From Geodermatophilus amargosae (lineage in GTDB: Bacteria; Actinomycetota; Actinomycetes; Mycobacteriales; Geodermatophilaceae): DNA of 54,823 bases. The stretch covers positions 1 through 54,823 of the forward strand of contig NZ_FPBA01000031.1 in NCBI RefSeq assembly GCF_900116515.1, read 5' to 3'. The translations under genes were made by a program, and so were the position numbers. This document shows positions 16,898 through 25,593 of the stretch, in pieces; within the stretch, counting starts at the first letter, position 1; each line of letters starts with the position of its first letter. The notes beneath the pieces were generated by a model, which did no database searches, was not told the origin of the DNA, and saw nothing but the letters and a program-made list of their open reading frames with translations.

Positions 16898-17439
16898 CCA
16901 CCGTCGTCCCTCTGCAGTCCGAACACACCGACGCCGTTCTGCAGTTCTTCCGCGAGCTGCCCCAGGGTGACCTGACCTTCATCAAGGAGGACGTCACCGA
17001 AGCGGACGTCGTCCGTGCGTGGACCTCCGGGAGCGACCGCGGCGACCGCTGGATCGCCCTGGACGGCGAGCAGGTCCTCGCGTACGCGGCGGTGCTCCGG
17101 CTGCCCGGCTGGTCGGACCACGTGGGTGAGGTGCGCCTGGTCGTCGCGCCGGCCGCGCGCGGCAGCGGCCTCGGGCGCGACCTCGCCCGTCACGCCCTCG
17201 TGCGCGCCGTCGAGGCCGGCGTGACCAAGCTGGTGGTCGAGGTCGTCGCCGAGCAGGGCTCTGCCCTGGCGCTGTTCACCGCGCTGGGCTTCAGCGGCGA
17301 GGCGCTGCTGCGCGATCAGATCCGCGACCGCGACGGCCGGCTCCGTGACCTCATGGTGCTCGCCCACCACGTGGGGGACGTCGCGACGGCCATGGACACC
17401 GTCGGTCTCCCGGAGGCGCTCAGCCCACCCCTCGGCTGA
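16894..17439 (+). CDS. GNAT-family N-acetyltransferase
   Basis: 181 residues with a GNAT core: strand EVRLVVAPAAR, then the acetyl-CoA pyrophosphate loop RGSGLGRDLARHAL (about 88-101), and the later VEVVAEQGSALALFTALGF segment. It transfers an acetyl group to an amine, but the target is unknown. The start overlaps the phaC stop (GTGA), so it is translationally coupled to PHA synthase; protein acetylation as a link to storage metabolism is speculation. Confidence 0.85.
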   Translation: MTTVVPLQSEHTDAVLQFFRELPQGDLTFIKEDVTEADVVRAWTSGSDRGDRWIALDGEQVLAYAAVLRLPGWSDHVGEVRLVVAPAARGSGLGRDLARHALVRAVEAGVTKLVVEVVAEQGSALALFTALGFSGEALLRDQIRDRDGRLRDLMVLAHHVGDVATAMDTVGLPEALSPPLG

Positions 17440-17500
17440 GCGCTCGCCGCCCCAGCCGAGCGCCGCGGCAGAGGGCCCGGCCGGCTCGGTGGTGTGTTGG

Positions 17501-17519
17501 ACCGACCAGTCGGTATATT
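17501..17519 (+). promoter_or_regulatory. Best-conserved family-A operator with overlapping TATATT
   Basis: ACCGACCAGTCGGT (17501-17514) is a near-perfect palindrome with 6-base arms ACCGAC/GTCGGT. TATATT (17514-17519) follows directly and is the most AT-rich element for hundreds of bases, a likely -10; no good -35 is seen 17 bases upstream. It precedes the CoA ligase at 17688. Confidence 0.55.
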
Positions 17520-17687
17520 GGCGGGGTGACAGCGACGACGCTGAACCCGGGCAGGGGCGGTTGGGGCTGTGCGGCCCCGTCTGAGGGGTGGCCCGTCGCC
17601 GTCCGTGAGCAGTGCGCCCTCCCCGGCGCCCACTCCACCCACCGTTCCGCACCCGGGAGCGGCGACGACCCCCCAAGGGAGCGATAG

Positions 17688-19244
17688 GTGTCCATCCCCT
17701 CGCGGCTGCGAGCCAGCGCGATTCTGACGCGGGCGAACATCGGTCTCCACCATCCCGAGCAGGTGCCGCTGGCGCTGACCGCGGTGGCGGTGTGGGGCCC
17801 GGGGATCGCCGGCGCGGTCGCGTCCTCGGCGGCGCGCCATCCCCGGGCTCCCGCCGTCGTCGACCCCCACGGTCTTCTGACCTACGGCGACCTGTGGCGC
17901 CGCGCCGGTCACCTGGCGCGGGGACTCGCGGCCGAGGGGGTCGGCCACGGGACGCGGATCGGGATCCTCGCGCGCAACTCCCGGGCCTTCGTGCAGGTCC
18001 TGGTGGGTGCTGCGCGGACCGGCGCGGACCTGGTCTTCCTCAACACCGAGTTCGCCGCTCCCCAGCTCGCCGACGTCGTCGCCGCGGAGGGGATCGACGT
18101 CCTGCTGCACGACGACGAGTTCGCCGGCATCGTGGCCGGCTGCGGCGTCCGCCGCGCGTTCGGTGAGGCCGCTCAGTCGGCGATGGCGCAGGGCCGGGGG
18201 ATGCTGCTCCCGCGTCGGCAGGGCCGGCTCGTCGTGCTCACCTCGGGAACGACCGGACGGCCGAAGGGGGCGGCGCGGGAGTCGGATGCCGACTCCTCCG
18301 AGGGTCTGGCGGGGATCCTGAGCCGGATCCCGTACCGGCCGCGGGACACCCAGGTCGTCGCCGCTCCGCTGTTCCACGGCTGGGGCCTGACGAACCTCCT
18401 GATGGGTCTGGCCCGTGCCTCCACGACGGTGCTCAGCCGCCACTTCGACCCGGGTGACACGCTCCGGTCGCTCTCGGGCCACCGCGCGCACGTCCTGGTG
18501 GTCGTGCCGGTCATGCTCCAGCGGATCCTGGCACTGGGGCCGTCCGCCCTGCTGGCCGCCGACACGACGCGCCTCCGGGCGATCGCGGCGAGCGGATCCG
18601 CCCTCGGACCCGCCCTGGCGACGGAGACCCTGGACCGCTTCGGTCCCGTCCTCTACAACGTGTACGGCTCCACGGAGGTCGCCCTCGCGACGATCGCCAC
18701 GCCCACCGAGCTCCGCCGGCACCCCGGCGCGGCCGGCCGGTGCGTGCTCGGCGCGCGTGTCGAGATCCTCGACGACCGAGGGCAGCCGGTTCCAGACGGT
18801 TCCTCGGGCCGCGTCTTCGTCGGCAACTCGATGCGGTTCCAGGGGTACACGACCGGCGGCGGAAAGGAGCAGCAGCGGGGGCTGCTCTCCACGGGGGACG
18901 TCGGCCACTTCACCGGAGACCTGCTGTTCGTCGAGGGCCGGGAGGACGACATGATCGTCTCGGGCGGTGAGAACGTCTACCCGCAGGAGGTGGAGGAACT
19001 GCTCGCCGAGCACCCGGAGATCGCAGAGGTCGCCGTGGTGGGCAGGCCCGACCCGCAGTTCGGTCAGGCCCTGTGCGCGTTCGTGGTGACGACACCGGGG
19101 TCGACCCTCGACGAGGACGCCGTGCGGCGGCACGTGCGCGAGCGGCTCGCCCGCTTCAAGGTGCCACGGAGCGTCCGGTTCCTCGACCAGCTACCCCGCA
19201 ACGCCACGGGCAAGGTCCTCCGACGGGAGCTGATGTCGGCATGA
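17688..19244 (+). CDS. AMP-forming acyl-CoA synthetase (FadD-like)
   Basis: 518 residues. Contains LTSGTTGRPKGA (about residue 184), YGSTEVA, LLSTGDVGHF, the hinge GREDDMIVSGGENVYPQEVEE and C-terminal NATGKVLRREL with the catalytic lysine. A distinguishing feature is the N-terminal extension with the segment SAILTRANIGLHHPEQ, as in mycobacterial-type FadD proteins involved in lipid metabolism. GTG start at 17688 follows AAGGGAGCGATAG. It overlaps the following alpha/beta hydrolase by 4 bases. The acid activated is unknown; the nearby PHA synthase suggests storage or fatty acid metabolism. Confidence 0.87.
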   Translation: MSIPSRLRASAILTRANIGLHHPEQVPLALTAVAVWGPGIAGAVASSAARHPRAPAVVDPHGLLTYGDLWRRAGHLARGLAAEGVGHGTRIGILARNSRAFVQVLVGAARTGADLVFLNTEFAAPQLADVVAAEGIDVLLHDDEFAGIVAGCGVRRAFGEAAQSAMAQGRGMLLPRRQGRLVVLTSGTTGRPKGAARESDADSSEGLAGILSRIPYRPRDTQVVAAPLFHGWGLTNLLMGLARASTTVLSRHFDPGDTLRSLSGHRAHVLVVVPVMLQRILALGPSALLAADTTRLRAIAASGSALGPALATETLDRFGPVLYNVYGSTEVALATIATPTELRRHPGAAGRCVLGARVEILDDRGQPVPDGSSGRVFVGNSMRFQGYTTGGGKEQQRGLLSTGDVGHFTGDLLFVEGREDDMIVSGGENVYPQEVEELLAEHPEIAEVAVVGRPDPQFGQALCAFVVTTPGSTLDEDAVRRHVRERLARFKVPRSVRFLDQLPRNATGKVLRRELMSA

Positions 19245-20314
19245 GCAACCCCATCACGCGTCTGGTCCCGGCCGAGGCCATGGAGGTGGTCGCGCGGCGG
19301 TCGCGCCGGTACATGGAGCCGCTGGCCCGCAACGAGGCCTTCGCCGCGTGGGTGGAGATGGCGACGCGCACCCAGGCGGTGCTCGGAGCCACCACCGACG
19401 GGCCGCAGCGGCTGGCGGCACGGCTGGTGGGCCGCCGCACCGCCGCGCAGCGCCGCGAGTGGCGCGAGCAGCAGGAGAGGGAGCGCCGGTCCGCCGGCAC
19501 GCCGGGACGTCTGAGCGCCGGGGGCCCGTCGCACGCCGATCGACGGGACCCCGTCTACTGGGAGCAGCGCGGTGAGGGCAGCCCGCTCCTCCTGCTCAAC
19601 GGGTGGACCGCCGGCGGGAGCGTGTGGCCCTCCGCCTGGCTCCGGGAGCTCGAACGCAGCTTCCGCGTGATCCGCATGGACACCCGGGGCAGCGGCTTGT
19701 CCCGGACGGCGCCTGCTCCGTTCACGATCGCCGACCTCGCCGACGATGCCGCCCGTGTGCTGCGCGCCGCCGGCGCGGAGCGGGCCCGGGTGCTCGGGCT
19801 CTCGATGGGCGGGATGATCGCGCAGGAGCTGGGGCTGCGGCATCCCGAGCTCGTCGAGGAGCTGTTCCTCGTCGCGACCCGGCCCCCGACGCCGGCCCAG
19901 GTCGCCGGCGCCCCGGAGATCGCCGAACGGGCCTTCGACCGGCCGCGACTGGGGGAGTCCCCCGAGGACTTCCTCAGGTCGCTGTGGGCCGGCTACGCCG
20001 CTCCCGGCTTCGCCCGACGTGAGCCGGCGCTGCTCGACGAGCTCGTCGAGCAGCTGCGCGAGCGACGTACGCCGCGTGTCGGGGTGACGAACCAGGCGCT
20101 GGCGGTCCTCGGGTGGCACGGTCCCCGGAGGCTGGCGGCCCTGGCCGTTCCCACGACCGTGGTGCACGGTGCCGTCGACCGGCTCACCCCGGTGGGCAAC
20201 GGCATGCGTCTGGCGCGACTCATCCCGGGGGCCCGGTACGTCGAGCTCCCCGACGTGGGGCACCTGGTGCCCCTCGAGGCCGGTGACGTCCTCGCCGACC
20301 TGGTCCGCGGCTGA
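19241..20314 (+). CDS. Alpha/beta hydrolase with N-terminal helical extension
   Basis: 357 residues. A roughly 100-residue N-terminal region rich in Arg and Ala, probably helical, precedes a normal alpha/beta hydrolase domain: LLLLNGWTAGG oxyanion segment, nucleophile elbow GLSMGGM (about residue 186), acid in HGAVDRLTP and His in DVGHLVP. The start ATGA overlaps the CoA ligase stop, so the two are coupled. A thioesterase or PHA depolymerase role is possible given the adjacent PHA genes, but there is no lipase signal peptide. N-terminal extension function unknown. Confidence 0.83.
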   Translation: MSNPITRLVPAEAMEVVARRSRRYMEPLARNEAFAAWVEMATRTQAVLGATTDGPQRLAARLVGRRTAAQRREWREQQERERRSAGTPGRLSAGGPSHADRRDPVYWEQRGEGSPLLLLNGWTAGGSVWPSAWLRELERSFRVIRMDTRGSGLSRTAPAPFTIADLADDAARVLRAAGAERARVLGLSMGGMIAQELGLRHPELVEELFLVATRPPTPAQVAGAPEIAERAFDRPRLGESPEDFLRSLWAGYAAPGFARREPALLDELVEQLRERRTPRVGVTNQALAVLGWHGPRRLAALAVPTTVVHGAVDRLTPVGNGMRLARLIPGARYVELPDVGHLVPLEAGDVLADLVRG

Positions 20315-20641
20315 CCCGGGTACCGACGGGGGGATCCCCGGCCGTCCCGTCCACCGGCCCGGCGCGGAGGTGCCGCAGGGAGGGCGCCGACCGCGGAGGC
20401 CCGGCGCGGCACAGAGGGCCCGGCGGAGGCGGCCTGCGCGCCGGGGCCCGCGGCGTGGCGCTAGCGCTGCCGGGCATCGGTCCGAGCAGTTGTCTGTACC
20501 GACCAGTCGAACTATCGTCCGGGGGAGCGCCGGTGGCGGGATCGGGCGGAGCCCGGGCCGGGATCCGTGGTCCCCGGGCCGGTCTCGCCGGAGGAGATCC
20601 GCCGGAGCAGGCGTCCGCGAGGAGCGACCGCAGGAGGGGCG
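20315..20641 (+). other. Intergenic region between hydrolase and small-protein genes
   Basis: 327 bases without a convincing gene. A GGGGATCCCC self-complementary stretch near 20331 could help termination. The only strong signals are the promoter/operator at 20490-20518 and the AGGAGGGG ribosome site just before 20642. Confidence 0.55.
20490..20518 (+). promoter_or_regulatory. Promoter with embedded family-A operator, small-protein/ThDP unit
   Basis: TTGTCT (20490-20495) and TATCGT (20513-20518) have a 17-base spacer that contains ACCGACCAGTCGAA (20498-20511). This copies the architecture at 15286-15314. Confidence 0.6.
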
Positions 20642-20887
20642 ATGGGTGCCGACATCTTCGACGCGGTCTGTCAGGCCCTCGGCCACGACCCCGGCAGGGT
20701 CCTGAGCGTCCGGATGAACCCCCGTCTCGTGGTGGTCACGACCATCGACCCGGCGGGGCACCTGTGCACCGTCACCTGCGCACCGTCCGACGCGGACTCG
20801 TGCGTGCCGCCCGCCGGAGACGGCGCACCCTCCGCGGACGCCAACAGCGGGTCCTCCGGCGCCGGGGTGCGTCCGGGGCCGACGTGA
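20642..20887 (+). CDS. Small protein of unknown function
   Basis: 81 residues, not recognised. ATG at 20642 follows AGGAGGGGCG. Residues 1-45 look structured (IFDAVCQALGHDPGRV, then strands LVVVTTIDPAGHLCTVTC), while the C-terminal 35 residues are Pro/Ser/Gly-rich and probably disordered. Two cysteines (CTVTC) could bind metal or form a disulfide. No signal peptide. It is transcribed from the 20490 promoter and is followed by another small unknown protein and a ThDP enzyme, so a local function is possible. Confidence 0.6.
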   Translation: MGADIFDAVCQALGHDPGRVLSVRMNPRLVVVTTIDPAGHLCTVTCAPSDADSCVPPAGDGAPSADANSGSSGAGVRPGPT

Positions 20888-20927
20888 CCGGCCGGGCCGC
20901 CGGTGTCATCGAGAGGAGGCACGACAG

Positions 20928-21335
20928 ATGTCGACCGCCAGCGCGAGTGCGAGGACCCGCAGGACGTACGCGGCGCGGCTGTGTTGCGGCACAGTCCTGA
21001 CCTACGAGGCGGCGAACTTCGTCCCGGACGTCGGGGAGACGGTCCCGTGCCGTCGTCACGGCTTCTGCGCCGTCAACTCCCGGGACGCGAGCGACGGCCG
21101 GGGGGTCGGCAGCGCCCACCGGGCCGTGCACCGACGGTCCCCGGGGGAACTCGTGGCCTTCCTCAGGACACGGCCGGTCACCTCGATCCACACACTGCGG
21201 CAACACCGGTTCACGTTGCGGGTCGTCGCTGCGGCCCACGAAGAGGGACTCGTCCACCTCGACCTCGTCGCCGGCCGGGTCGTCCTCGGTGGACAGGATC
21301 CGGGAGATGTACCCGTCGTCGACCGGGAGCGGTGA
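20928..21335 (+). CDS. Small cysteine-containing protein of unknown function
   Basis: 135 residues, not recognised. ATG 20928 follows GAGAGGAGG by about 9 bases. It has a basic N-terminus, then LCCGTVLTYEAANFVPDVGETVPCRRHGFC, here read as CCGT and CRRHGFC motifs (about residues 19-47), which could form a small zinc site. The C-terminal half has HTLRQHRFTLRVV and a short acidic end. It lies 40 bases after the previous small gene and 207 bases before the ThDP enzyme. A nucleic-acid or metal-binding role is only a guess. Confidence 0.6.
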   Translation: MSTASASARTRRTYAARLCCGTVLTYEAANFVPDVGETVPCRRHGFCAVNSRDASDGRGVGSAHRAVHRRSPGELVAFLRTRPVTSIHTLRQHRFTLRVVAAAHEEGLVHLDLVAGRVVLGGQDPGDVPVVDRER

Positions 21336-21542
21336 GGACCACGCCCCCGTCAGGCCCCCGCCGCGGCACGCGCGGCGCGGTGGGCCATCGGAGCCCGGCG
21401 GGAGCCCCCGGGCCGCGGTCTGCGACTGGCTGCCGGCCGTCCAGGGCAGTCGCCGACGGCTCCTTGCCAGGGATCAACCATCCGGTTACCGTCGGGTGCC
21501 GGCGGAGTAGCGGCGATCACATCCATGCAGAGGAGCTGTCGG

Positions 21543-23162
21543 GTGAAGACCTATCAGGCACTGGCTCGGCGGTTGTCCCAGCGCGGCGCGGAGCCTCTCT
21601 TCGGGCTCATGGGCGACGCCAACATGCAGTACATCGCCAGCTTCATCGACGAGCACGGTGGGCGGTACATCGGGAGCACCCACGAGGCCGGCGCGGTGGG
21701 CATGGCCGACGGGTTCGCCCGCGCCAGTGGGTCCGTCGGCGTCGCCACGGTGACGCACGGGCCGGGGACCACGAACACCATCACAGCGCTCATCGAGGCG
21801 GTTCGTTCCGGCACGGCTCTCGTGCTCCTCACGTCGAGCACACCGAGTTCGAGTCCGCACCACCTGCAGAAGATCGACCTGCAGCGCCTGATCGAACCTA
21901 CCGGGGCCGCCTTCCGCCGGGCGGCACGAGCGCAGGACGTCCCCGACGAGCTGGAGCGCGCTCTGGGCCAGGCCCGCGCCGAGTCGCGCCCCGTGGCGCT
22001 CGACGTCCCCGTGGAGTTCCTCGACGAGGAGATCGAGGACACCGGCGCGGCTCCGCAGCAGGCGCCCCCGGCAGCTCCGGCGGACCTCGATCCGGACCTG
22101 CTGGACTCCGCCCTCGGCATGATCGCGTCAGCGCGCCGCCCCCTCGTCCTCGCCGGGCGTGGCGCCGTGGAGTCGGACGCGCACGAGGCCATCACGGCCT
22201 TCGCGGACCTGATCGGGGCGGCGGTGGCGACGACGGTGCCGGCCCGCGGCTTCTTCGCCGGCCACGACCTCGACCTGGGTGTCTGCGGGACGCTGGCCCA
22301 TCCCGTCGGGCTCACCGCGATCCTCGACTCCGACTGTGTCGTCGTCTTCGGCGCCAGCCTCAACGACTACACCACGGACTCCGGAGCGCTCCTCAAGGGC
22401 AAGCCGGTCGTGCACGTCGACCGGTTCGACCACCACCTCAACAGGTACTACGAGCCGAACGTCGCGTTGTGCGGGGACGCGGCCACCGTCGCGACGAGGA
22501 TGACCGAGCTCCTCCGCGCGGAGGACGTCACGTTCGCCTCGAGCCGCGCCGGGCTGGCCGAGGAGCTGCGGAAGCGGGTGCCCTCGGATGAGTTCGTCGA
22601 GGCACGGGGGAGCGACGCCGTCGACATGCGGGCGGCGATGCTCCGGCTCAGTCCCCGACTCCCCGCGAACCGGGCGGTCGTGACGGACGCCGGTCGCTTC
22701 CTGCGCTCGGTGTGGCGCTACATCGACGTGTCCCACCCCCGGTACACCGCCGGCACGGTCAGCTTCGGGTCCATCGGCCTCGGGATCGGGTGTGCGACAG
22801 GGGTCTCCGTGGCGGTACCCGACCTGGTGACCGTCGTCTTCGTGGGGGACGGCGGAGGGATGATGAGCCTGACGGAGTTCAACACCGCTGTGCGGTACCG
22901 CTTGCCGCTCGTCGCCGTGGTGATCAACGACGGCTCCTACGGTGCCGAGTACTCGAAGCTCCAGGGCTTCAACGCCGACCCTCGGCACTCCCTGATGGAG
23001 TGGCCAGAGTTCGCGGACCTGGGGGTCGCCCTGGGCGGGAACGCCGTGACGGTCCGGTCCCTGCAGGCGATCGACGAGCTGGACGAGTCCCTCTGGGCCC
23101 CGGAGAACCTCCCGCTGCTCATCGACGTCAAGGTGGATCCTGCTGTCGACTACTACGCGTGA
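21543..23162 (+). CDS. Thiamine diphosphate-dependent enzyme, acetolactate-synthase-like
   Basis: 539 residues with the three-domain layout of the pyruvate oxidase/ALS group. The N-terminal PYR domain contains STHEAGAVGMADGFARASG with the catalytic Glu; the PP domain contains GDGGGMMSLTEFNTAVRYRLP ending in INDGSYG, the Mg/ThDP site. The central FAD/ADP-binding-like domain lacks an obvious FAD signature. Decarboxylates or ligates 2-oxo acids; benzoylformate decarboxylase, oxalyl-CoA decarboxylase and sulfopyruvate-type activities are alternatives. GTG 21543 is preferred (AGGAG 7 bases upstream) over an ATG 18 bases earlier. A hairpin follows. Confidence 0.83.
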   Translation: MKTYQALARRLSQRGAEPLFGLMGDANMQYIASFIDEHGGRYIGSTHEAGAVGMADGFARASGSVGVATVTHGPGTTNTITALIEAVRSGTALVLLTSSTPSSSPHHLQKIDLQRLIEPTGAAFRRAARAQDVPDELERALGQARAESRPVALDVPVEFLDEEIEDTGAAPQQAPPAAPADLDPDLLDSALGMIASARRPLVLAGRGAVESDAHEAITAFADLIGAAVATTVPARGFFAGHDLDLGVCGTLAHPVGLTAILDSDCVVVFGASLNDYTTDSGALLKGKPVVHVDRFDHHLNRYYEPNVALCGDAATVATRMTELLRAEDVTFASSRAGLAEELRKRVPSDEFVEARGSDAVDMRAAMLRLSPRLPANRAVVTDAGRFLRSVWRYIDVSHPRYTAGTVSFGSIGLGIGCATGVSVAVPDLVTVVFVGDGGGMMSLTEFNTAVRYRLPLVAVVINDGSYGAEYSKLQGFNADPRHSLMEWPEFADLGVALGGNAVTVRSLQAIDELDESLWAPENLPLLIDVKVDPAVDYYA

Positions 23163-23175
23163 GGCGAGCCGGCCG

Positions 23176-23194
23176 GGACGCCACCCGGGCGTCC
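23176..23194 (+). terminator. Hairpin after the ThDP enzyme gene
   Basis: GGACGCC (23176-23182) pairs with GGCGTCC (23188-23194) around a 5-base loop, starting 14 bases after the stop codon. Confidence 0.55.
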
Positions 23195-23198
23195 GTCC

Positions 23199-23212
23199 CC
23201 TGTCAGGACAGG
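23199..23212. repeat. Palindrome between convergent genes
   Basis: CCTGTC-AG-GACAGG is a perfect inverted repeat in the 294-base space between the ThDP gene and the converging TetR gene. It could be part of a bidirectional terminator; the remaining space to 23456 shows no gene or promoter. Confidence 0.4.
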
Positions 23213-23456
23213 TCTCCCGCGGCGTGCCGGCGACGATCCTGACAGCGTCCCCGCGAGGCTGACCGGATCCGTCCACGCTCCCCAGGGCGGTGCGTGAGCG
23301 CCCGGGCGTCGCGCCCCATCGGCGATGCGTCCGCGATGCGTCGGCGGTGGCGGCGACTGGCCGCCGGCGACGAGGGGCGGCGGCGCGGACGGTCGCCGTT
23401 GGAGGCGAGCGACGTGCTCCCGGCCGGGCTCGAGCAGAGCAGGTCCTCGGGGTTCG

Positions 23457-24116
23457 TCAGGGACTCGGGGGTGCCAGGGCCCGGACGAGGTGTTCGACGA
23501 ACGCCTGCTGACCCTCCCTGAACTCCGGGTCGTCGGGCTCCAGGCCGGTGATGAGGGACGCGATCTGGGGCGCCATGTGCGGGAAGCTCGCGAGCGCCAC
23601 CACTGCCAGGTGGAGGAACCGCGCATCGAGGCTGGGATTGATCTCCCCGCTGCGTTGAGCCCTGTGGATCTGGGCCACCCGCTGCGCGTAGTGGGCGCGC
23701 CGCTCGTCATGGCGTGCGACGTCCGTCAGATCGGAGCCCTCCACGGCCTCCCACAGCCAGTACCGGTACAGACGATTCCTGATCCGCGAGAAACTAGCAG
23801 CGGTCACATTCAGGACGTACTTCAGATATGGCTGATCGACATCGTCCCTGGCGACCTCGAGCGCGCGTGCTGTGACGTGTTCCATGACTGCGGAGTGCAG
23901 GACGCGCTTGCTACCGAAGTAATGGTAGATGAGCTGCTTGTTGACGCCGGAGCGGCGCGCGATCTCATCGATCCGGGCTCCGGCGAACCCCTTTGCCTCG
24001 AATTCCTCCGCAGCGACGGCGAGAATCTTGTCGCGATTGTTCTCGATCAGACCGGTCAGGCTGACGTCGTCGTCCTCCGTCCAGCCCTGCTTGCGGTCCG
24101 CCTCGGGGAGCGTCAT
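23457..24116 (-). CDS. TetR/AcrR-family transcriptional regulator
   Basis: 219 residues. The helix-turn-helix is ILAVAAEEFEAKGFAGARID followed by EIARRSGVNKQLIYHYFGSK (about residues 32-72); the C-terminal half is a helical ligand domain of the AcrR-like type with FSRIRNRLYRYWLWEAVEG. ATG 24116 is chosen because GGAGGAAGGG lies 7 bases upstream; upstream in-frame ATGs lack sites. Divergent from the SCP2-like gene, with a family-B palindrome at 24547 and another inverted repeat at 24176 between them, so it is the natural candidate for family-B binding and for control of the 24.8-29.9 kb genes. Confidence 0.9.
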   Translation of the reverse strand: MTLPEADRKQGWTEDDDVSLTGLIENNRDKILAVAAEEFEAKGFAGARIDEIARRSGVNKQLIYHYFGSKRVLHSAVMEHVTARALEVARDDVDQPYLKYVLNVTAASFSRIRNRLYRYWLWEAVEGSDLTDVARHDERRAHYAQRVAQIHRAQRSGEINPSLDARFLHLAVVALASFPHMAPQIASLITGLEPDDPEFREGQQAFVEHLVRALAPPSP

Positions 24117-24175
24117 GGATGTCCCTTCCTCCGCATCGGTCATCCTGCAGGGGGCCGCAATGCCCGTTCTGTGGT

Positions 24176-24192
24176 GACTGATGGTAACAGTC
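24176..24192. promoter_or_regulatory. Inverted repeat upstream of TetR gene, candidate autoregulatory operator
   Basis: GACTG (24176-24180) and CAGTC (24188-24192) flank a 7-base spacer, about 60 bases upstream of the TetR start. A perfect palindrome GAACATGTTC follows at 24203-24212. Either could serve autoregulation. Confidence 0.4.
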
Positions 24193-24535
24193 GCCCGACT
24201 CGGAACATGTTCAGCACAAATCATCGCCAATCCGACACGACCCGTTCGGGTGGTGGTGATCCCTTTCCTACGGGCTCGCAGCCACCTCGCGCTTCCCGGA
24301 ACTCGTACGTGAAGTCCTGCGGTAGGCCGCTCGAGTGACGGGGGTCACAAGAGGCTGACCGCAGCGCGCCCCGGCGCTGGGACCGGCAGCAGTCTGCCGT
24401 CCCCCGGACGGCTCGTCGTCCTCGCTCGACGGGTCCGGCCACCGCGACCGCAGCGCCGGCCAGGTGGTCCACCCCGGGCGGCCTCCGAGGGGCGCTCCAT
24501 CGGGGCGCAACCGGAGCGGCCCTGCGGCCGACCCA

Positions 24536-24573
24536 TTGACGAGCGGCCAACTAGATGGTTGGTTGGAGATAGT
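24536..24573 (+). promoter_or_regulatory. Family-B operator with upstream TTGACG, SCP2/CoA-transferase operon
   Basis: TTGACG (24536-24541) precedes CCAACTAGATGGTTGG (24547-24562), an inverted repeat with 5-base arms CCAAC/GTTGG. GATAGT at 24568-24573 is the nearest -10-like element, but the spacing is too long for a standard pair. The site lies 431 bases from the divergent TetR start. Confidence 0.5.
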
Positions 24574-24810
24574 GGTCCTCGCCACACCGCGCGGAAGCCG
24601 CCCAGCGGCCTCGGGGAGCGCATGCCGAACGAAGAGAGGACGCAGCGTGGACGAGTTGCAGAGAAGGTCGTCGGCACCGACACGGATGACCAGCGGTGGC
24701 CGCGGGCCCCGGCCGGCGTCGCGCGCGAGGCGCGTGACGAGCCACAGGTCGGCACTCCTGTGGTTCGCGACCCATGCAGTGCCGAACCAGTGCGGGCGGG
24801 GGTGGCGTCG

Positions 24811-25593
24811 GTGAGCGCGCTCGACGAGAGGGCCGCCACCCCGGCGGTGCCGGAGGTCGCCGACTTCGACGGGCTCCGGGTGGGCATGGTGTCCGACACA
24901 GGCGTCGCACCGGCGCCCGCCGCGGGCGCGCCCCAACTGCCGGCGGCCGTCATCCAGGCGCCTCCCGTCCGCGACGCGCAGGTGACCGGCATCGACTGGA
25001 AGGTGGGAGTCCGGTCGGGATCGGTCGGCGTCCGCCTCGAGGGGATTGTCACGCGCTGGAAGCCGGCCCGACGGCGTGGGCGCGGCAGGGTGCACCAGGA
25101 CGTGCGTCTGGTCGACGCCGACGGTCAGGTGGTCGAGCGTGCCCACGTCACCTGGGACGTCCCGGCCGCGAGCGACGTCCAGGACGACGAGTCGGCTCCG
25201 CGCGTCGCCTGGGACGTCGGCACGGTGGCCTGGGGCAAGCACCTCGCCGCGGGCCTGGCGGCCGACGAGGACTTCGCCTCGGCGGTGGAGACCTTCGACG
25301 GGTCCGTGGGGATCCGGTCCGGCGACGAGCAGGTGGAGTTCCGCATCTACCGCGGCTCGGTCATCGAGGTCGCCAGGAAGACGCCGGAGGGCCCGACCTT
25401 CACGGTCACCGGCAGCGAGCGCGCGTGGCTGGACCTGCTCGCCGCCGGCAAGAACGACCTGGTCGCCCGGCTGGGCCGCAACGAGTTCCGGTCCACCGGG
25501 AACAACTACCAGTACCTGCGGATCTTCCGCGCGATCATGCTGATGGTCGACGCGGCCCGGCTGGCTGTCGTCGAGGAGAAGCCCAGTGCATAA
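24811..25593 (+). CDS. Degenerate hot-dog plus SCP2-like lipid-binding protein
   Basis: About 260 residues from GTG 24811. The first part has GIVTRWKPARRRGRGRVHQD and VRLVDADGQVVERAHVTWDV, which resemble the C-terminal half of MaoC-type hot-dog domains but without a hydratase motif. The second part (about 130-255) resembles an SCP2 sterol-carrier fold: WGKHLAAGLAADEDFASAVE, EVEFRIYRGSVIEV-like strands and GPTFTVTGSERAWLDLLAAG. Such proteins bind acyl-CoA or other lipids. Start is uncertain: an ATG at 24622 (with GGGGAG) would add 63 low-complexity residues. It opens a run of overlapping genes to 29885. Confidence 0.65.
   Translation: MSALDERAATPAVPEVADFDGLRVGMVSDTGVAPAPAAGAPQLPAAVIQAPPVRDAQVTGIDWKVGVRSGSVGVRLEGIVTRWKPARRRGRGRVHQDVRLVDADGQVVERAHVTWDVPAASDVQDDESAPRVAWDVGTVAWGKHLAAGLAADEDFASAVETFDGSVGIRSGDEQVEFRIYRGSVIEVARKTPEGPTFTVTGSERAWLDLLAAGKNDLVARLGRNEFRSTGNNYQYLRIFRAIMLMVDAARLAVVEEKPSA

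Larger units (their letters stand above)
24117..24810. other. Divergent regulatory region between TetR and SCP2-like genes
   Basis: 694 bases. AT content is locally higher (24176-24260) than in the surroundings. It contains GACTG-N7-CAGTC at 24176-24192, the 10-base palindrome GAACATGTTC at 24203-24212, and the family-B site at 24547. The segment 24622-24810 can be read as an N-terminal extension of the next gene, but its codon third positions are less GC-rich than the gene proper. Confidence 0.55.

Noticed and set aside
24203..24212. GAACATGTTC as a LexA (SOS) box
   Set aside because: The actinobacterial SOS box needs CGAAC-N4-GTTCG; the flanking bases do not fit and the gene context is not DNA repair.
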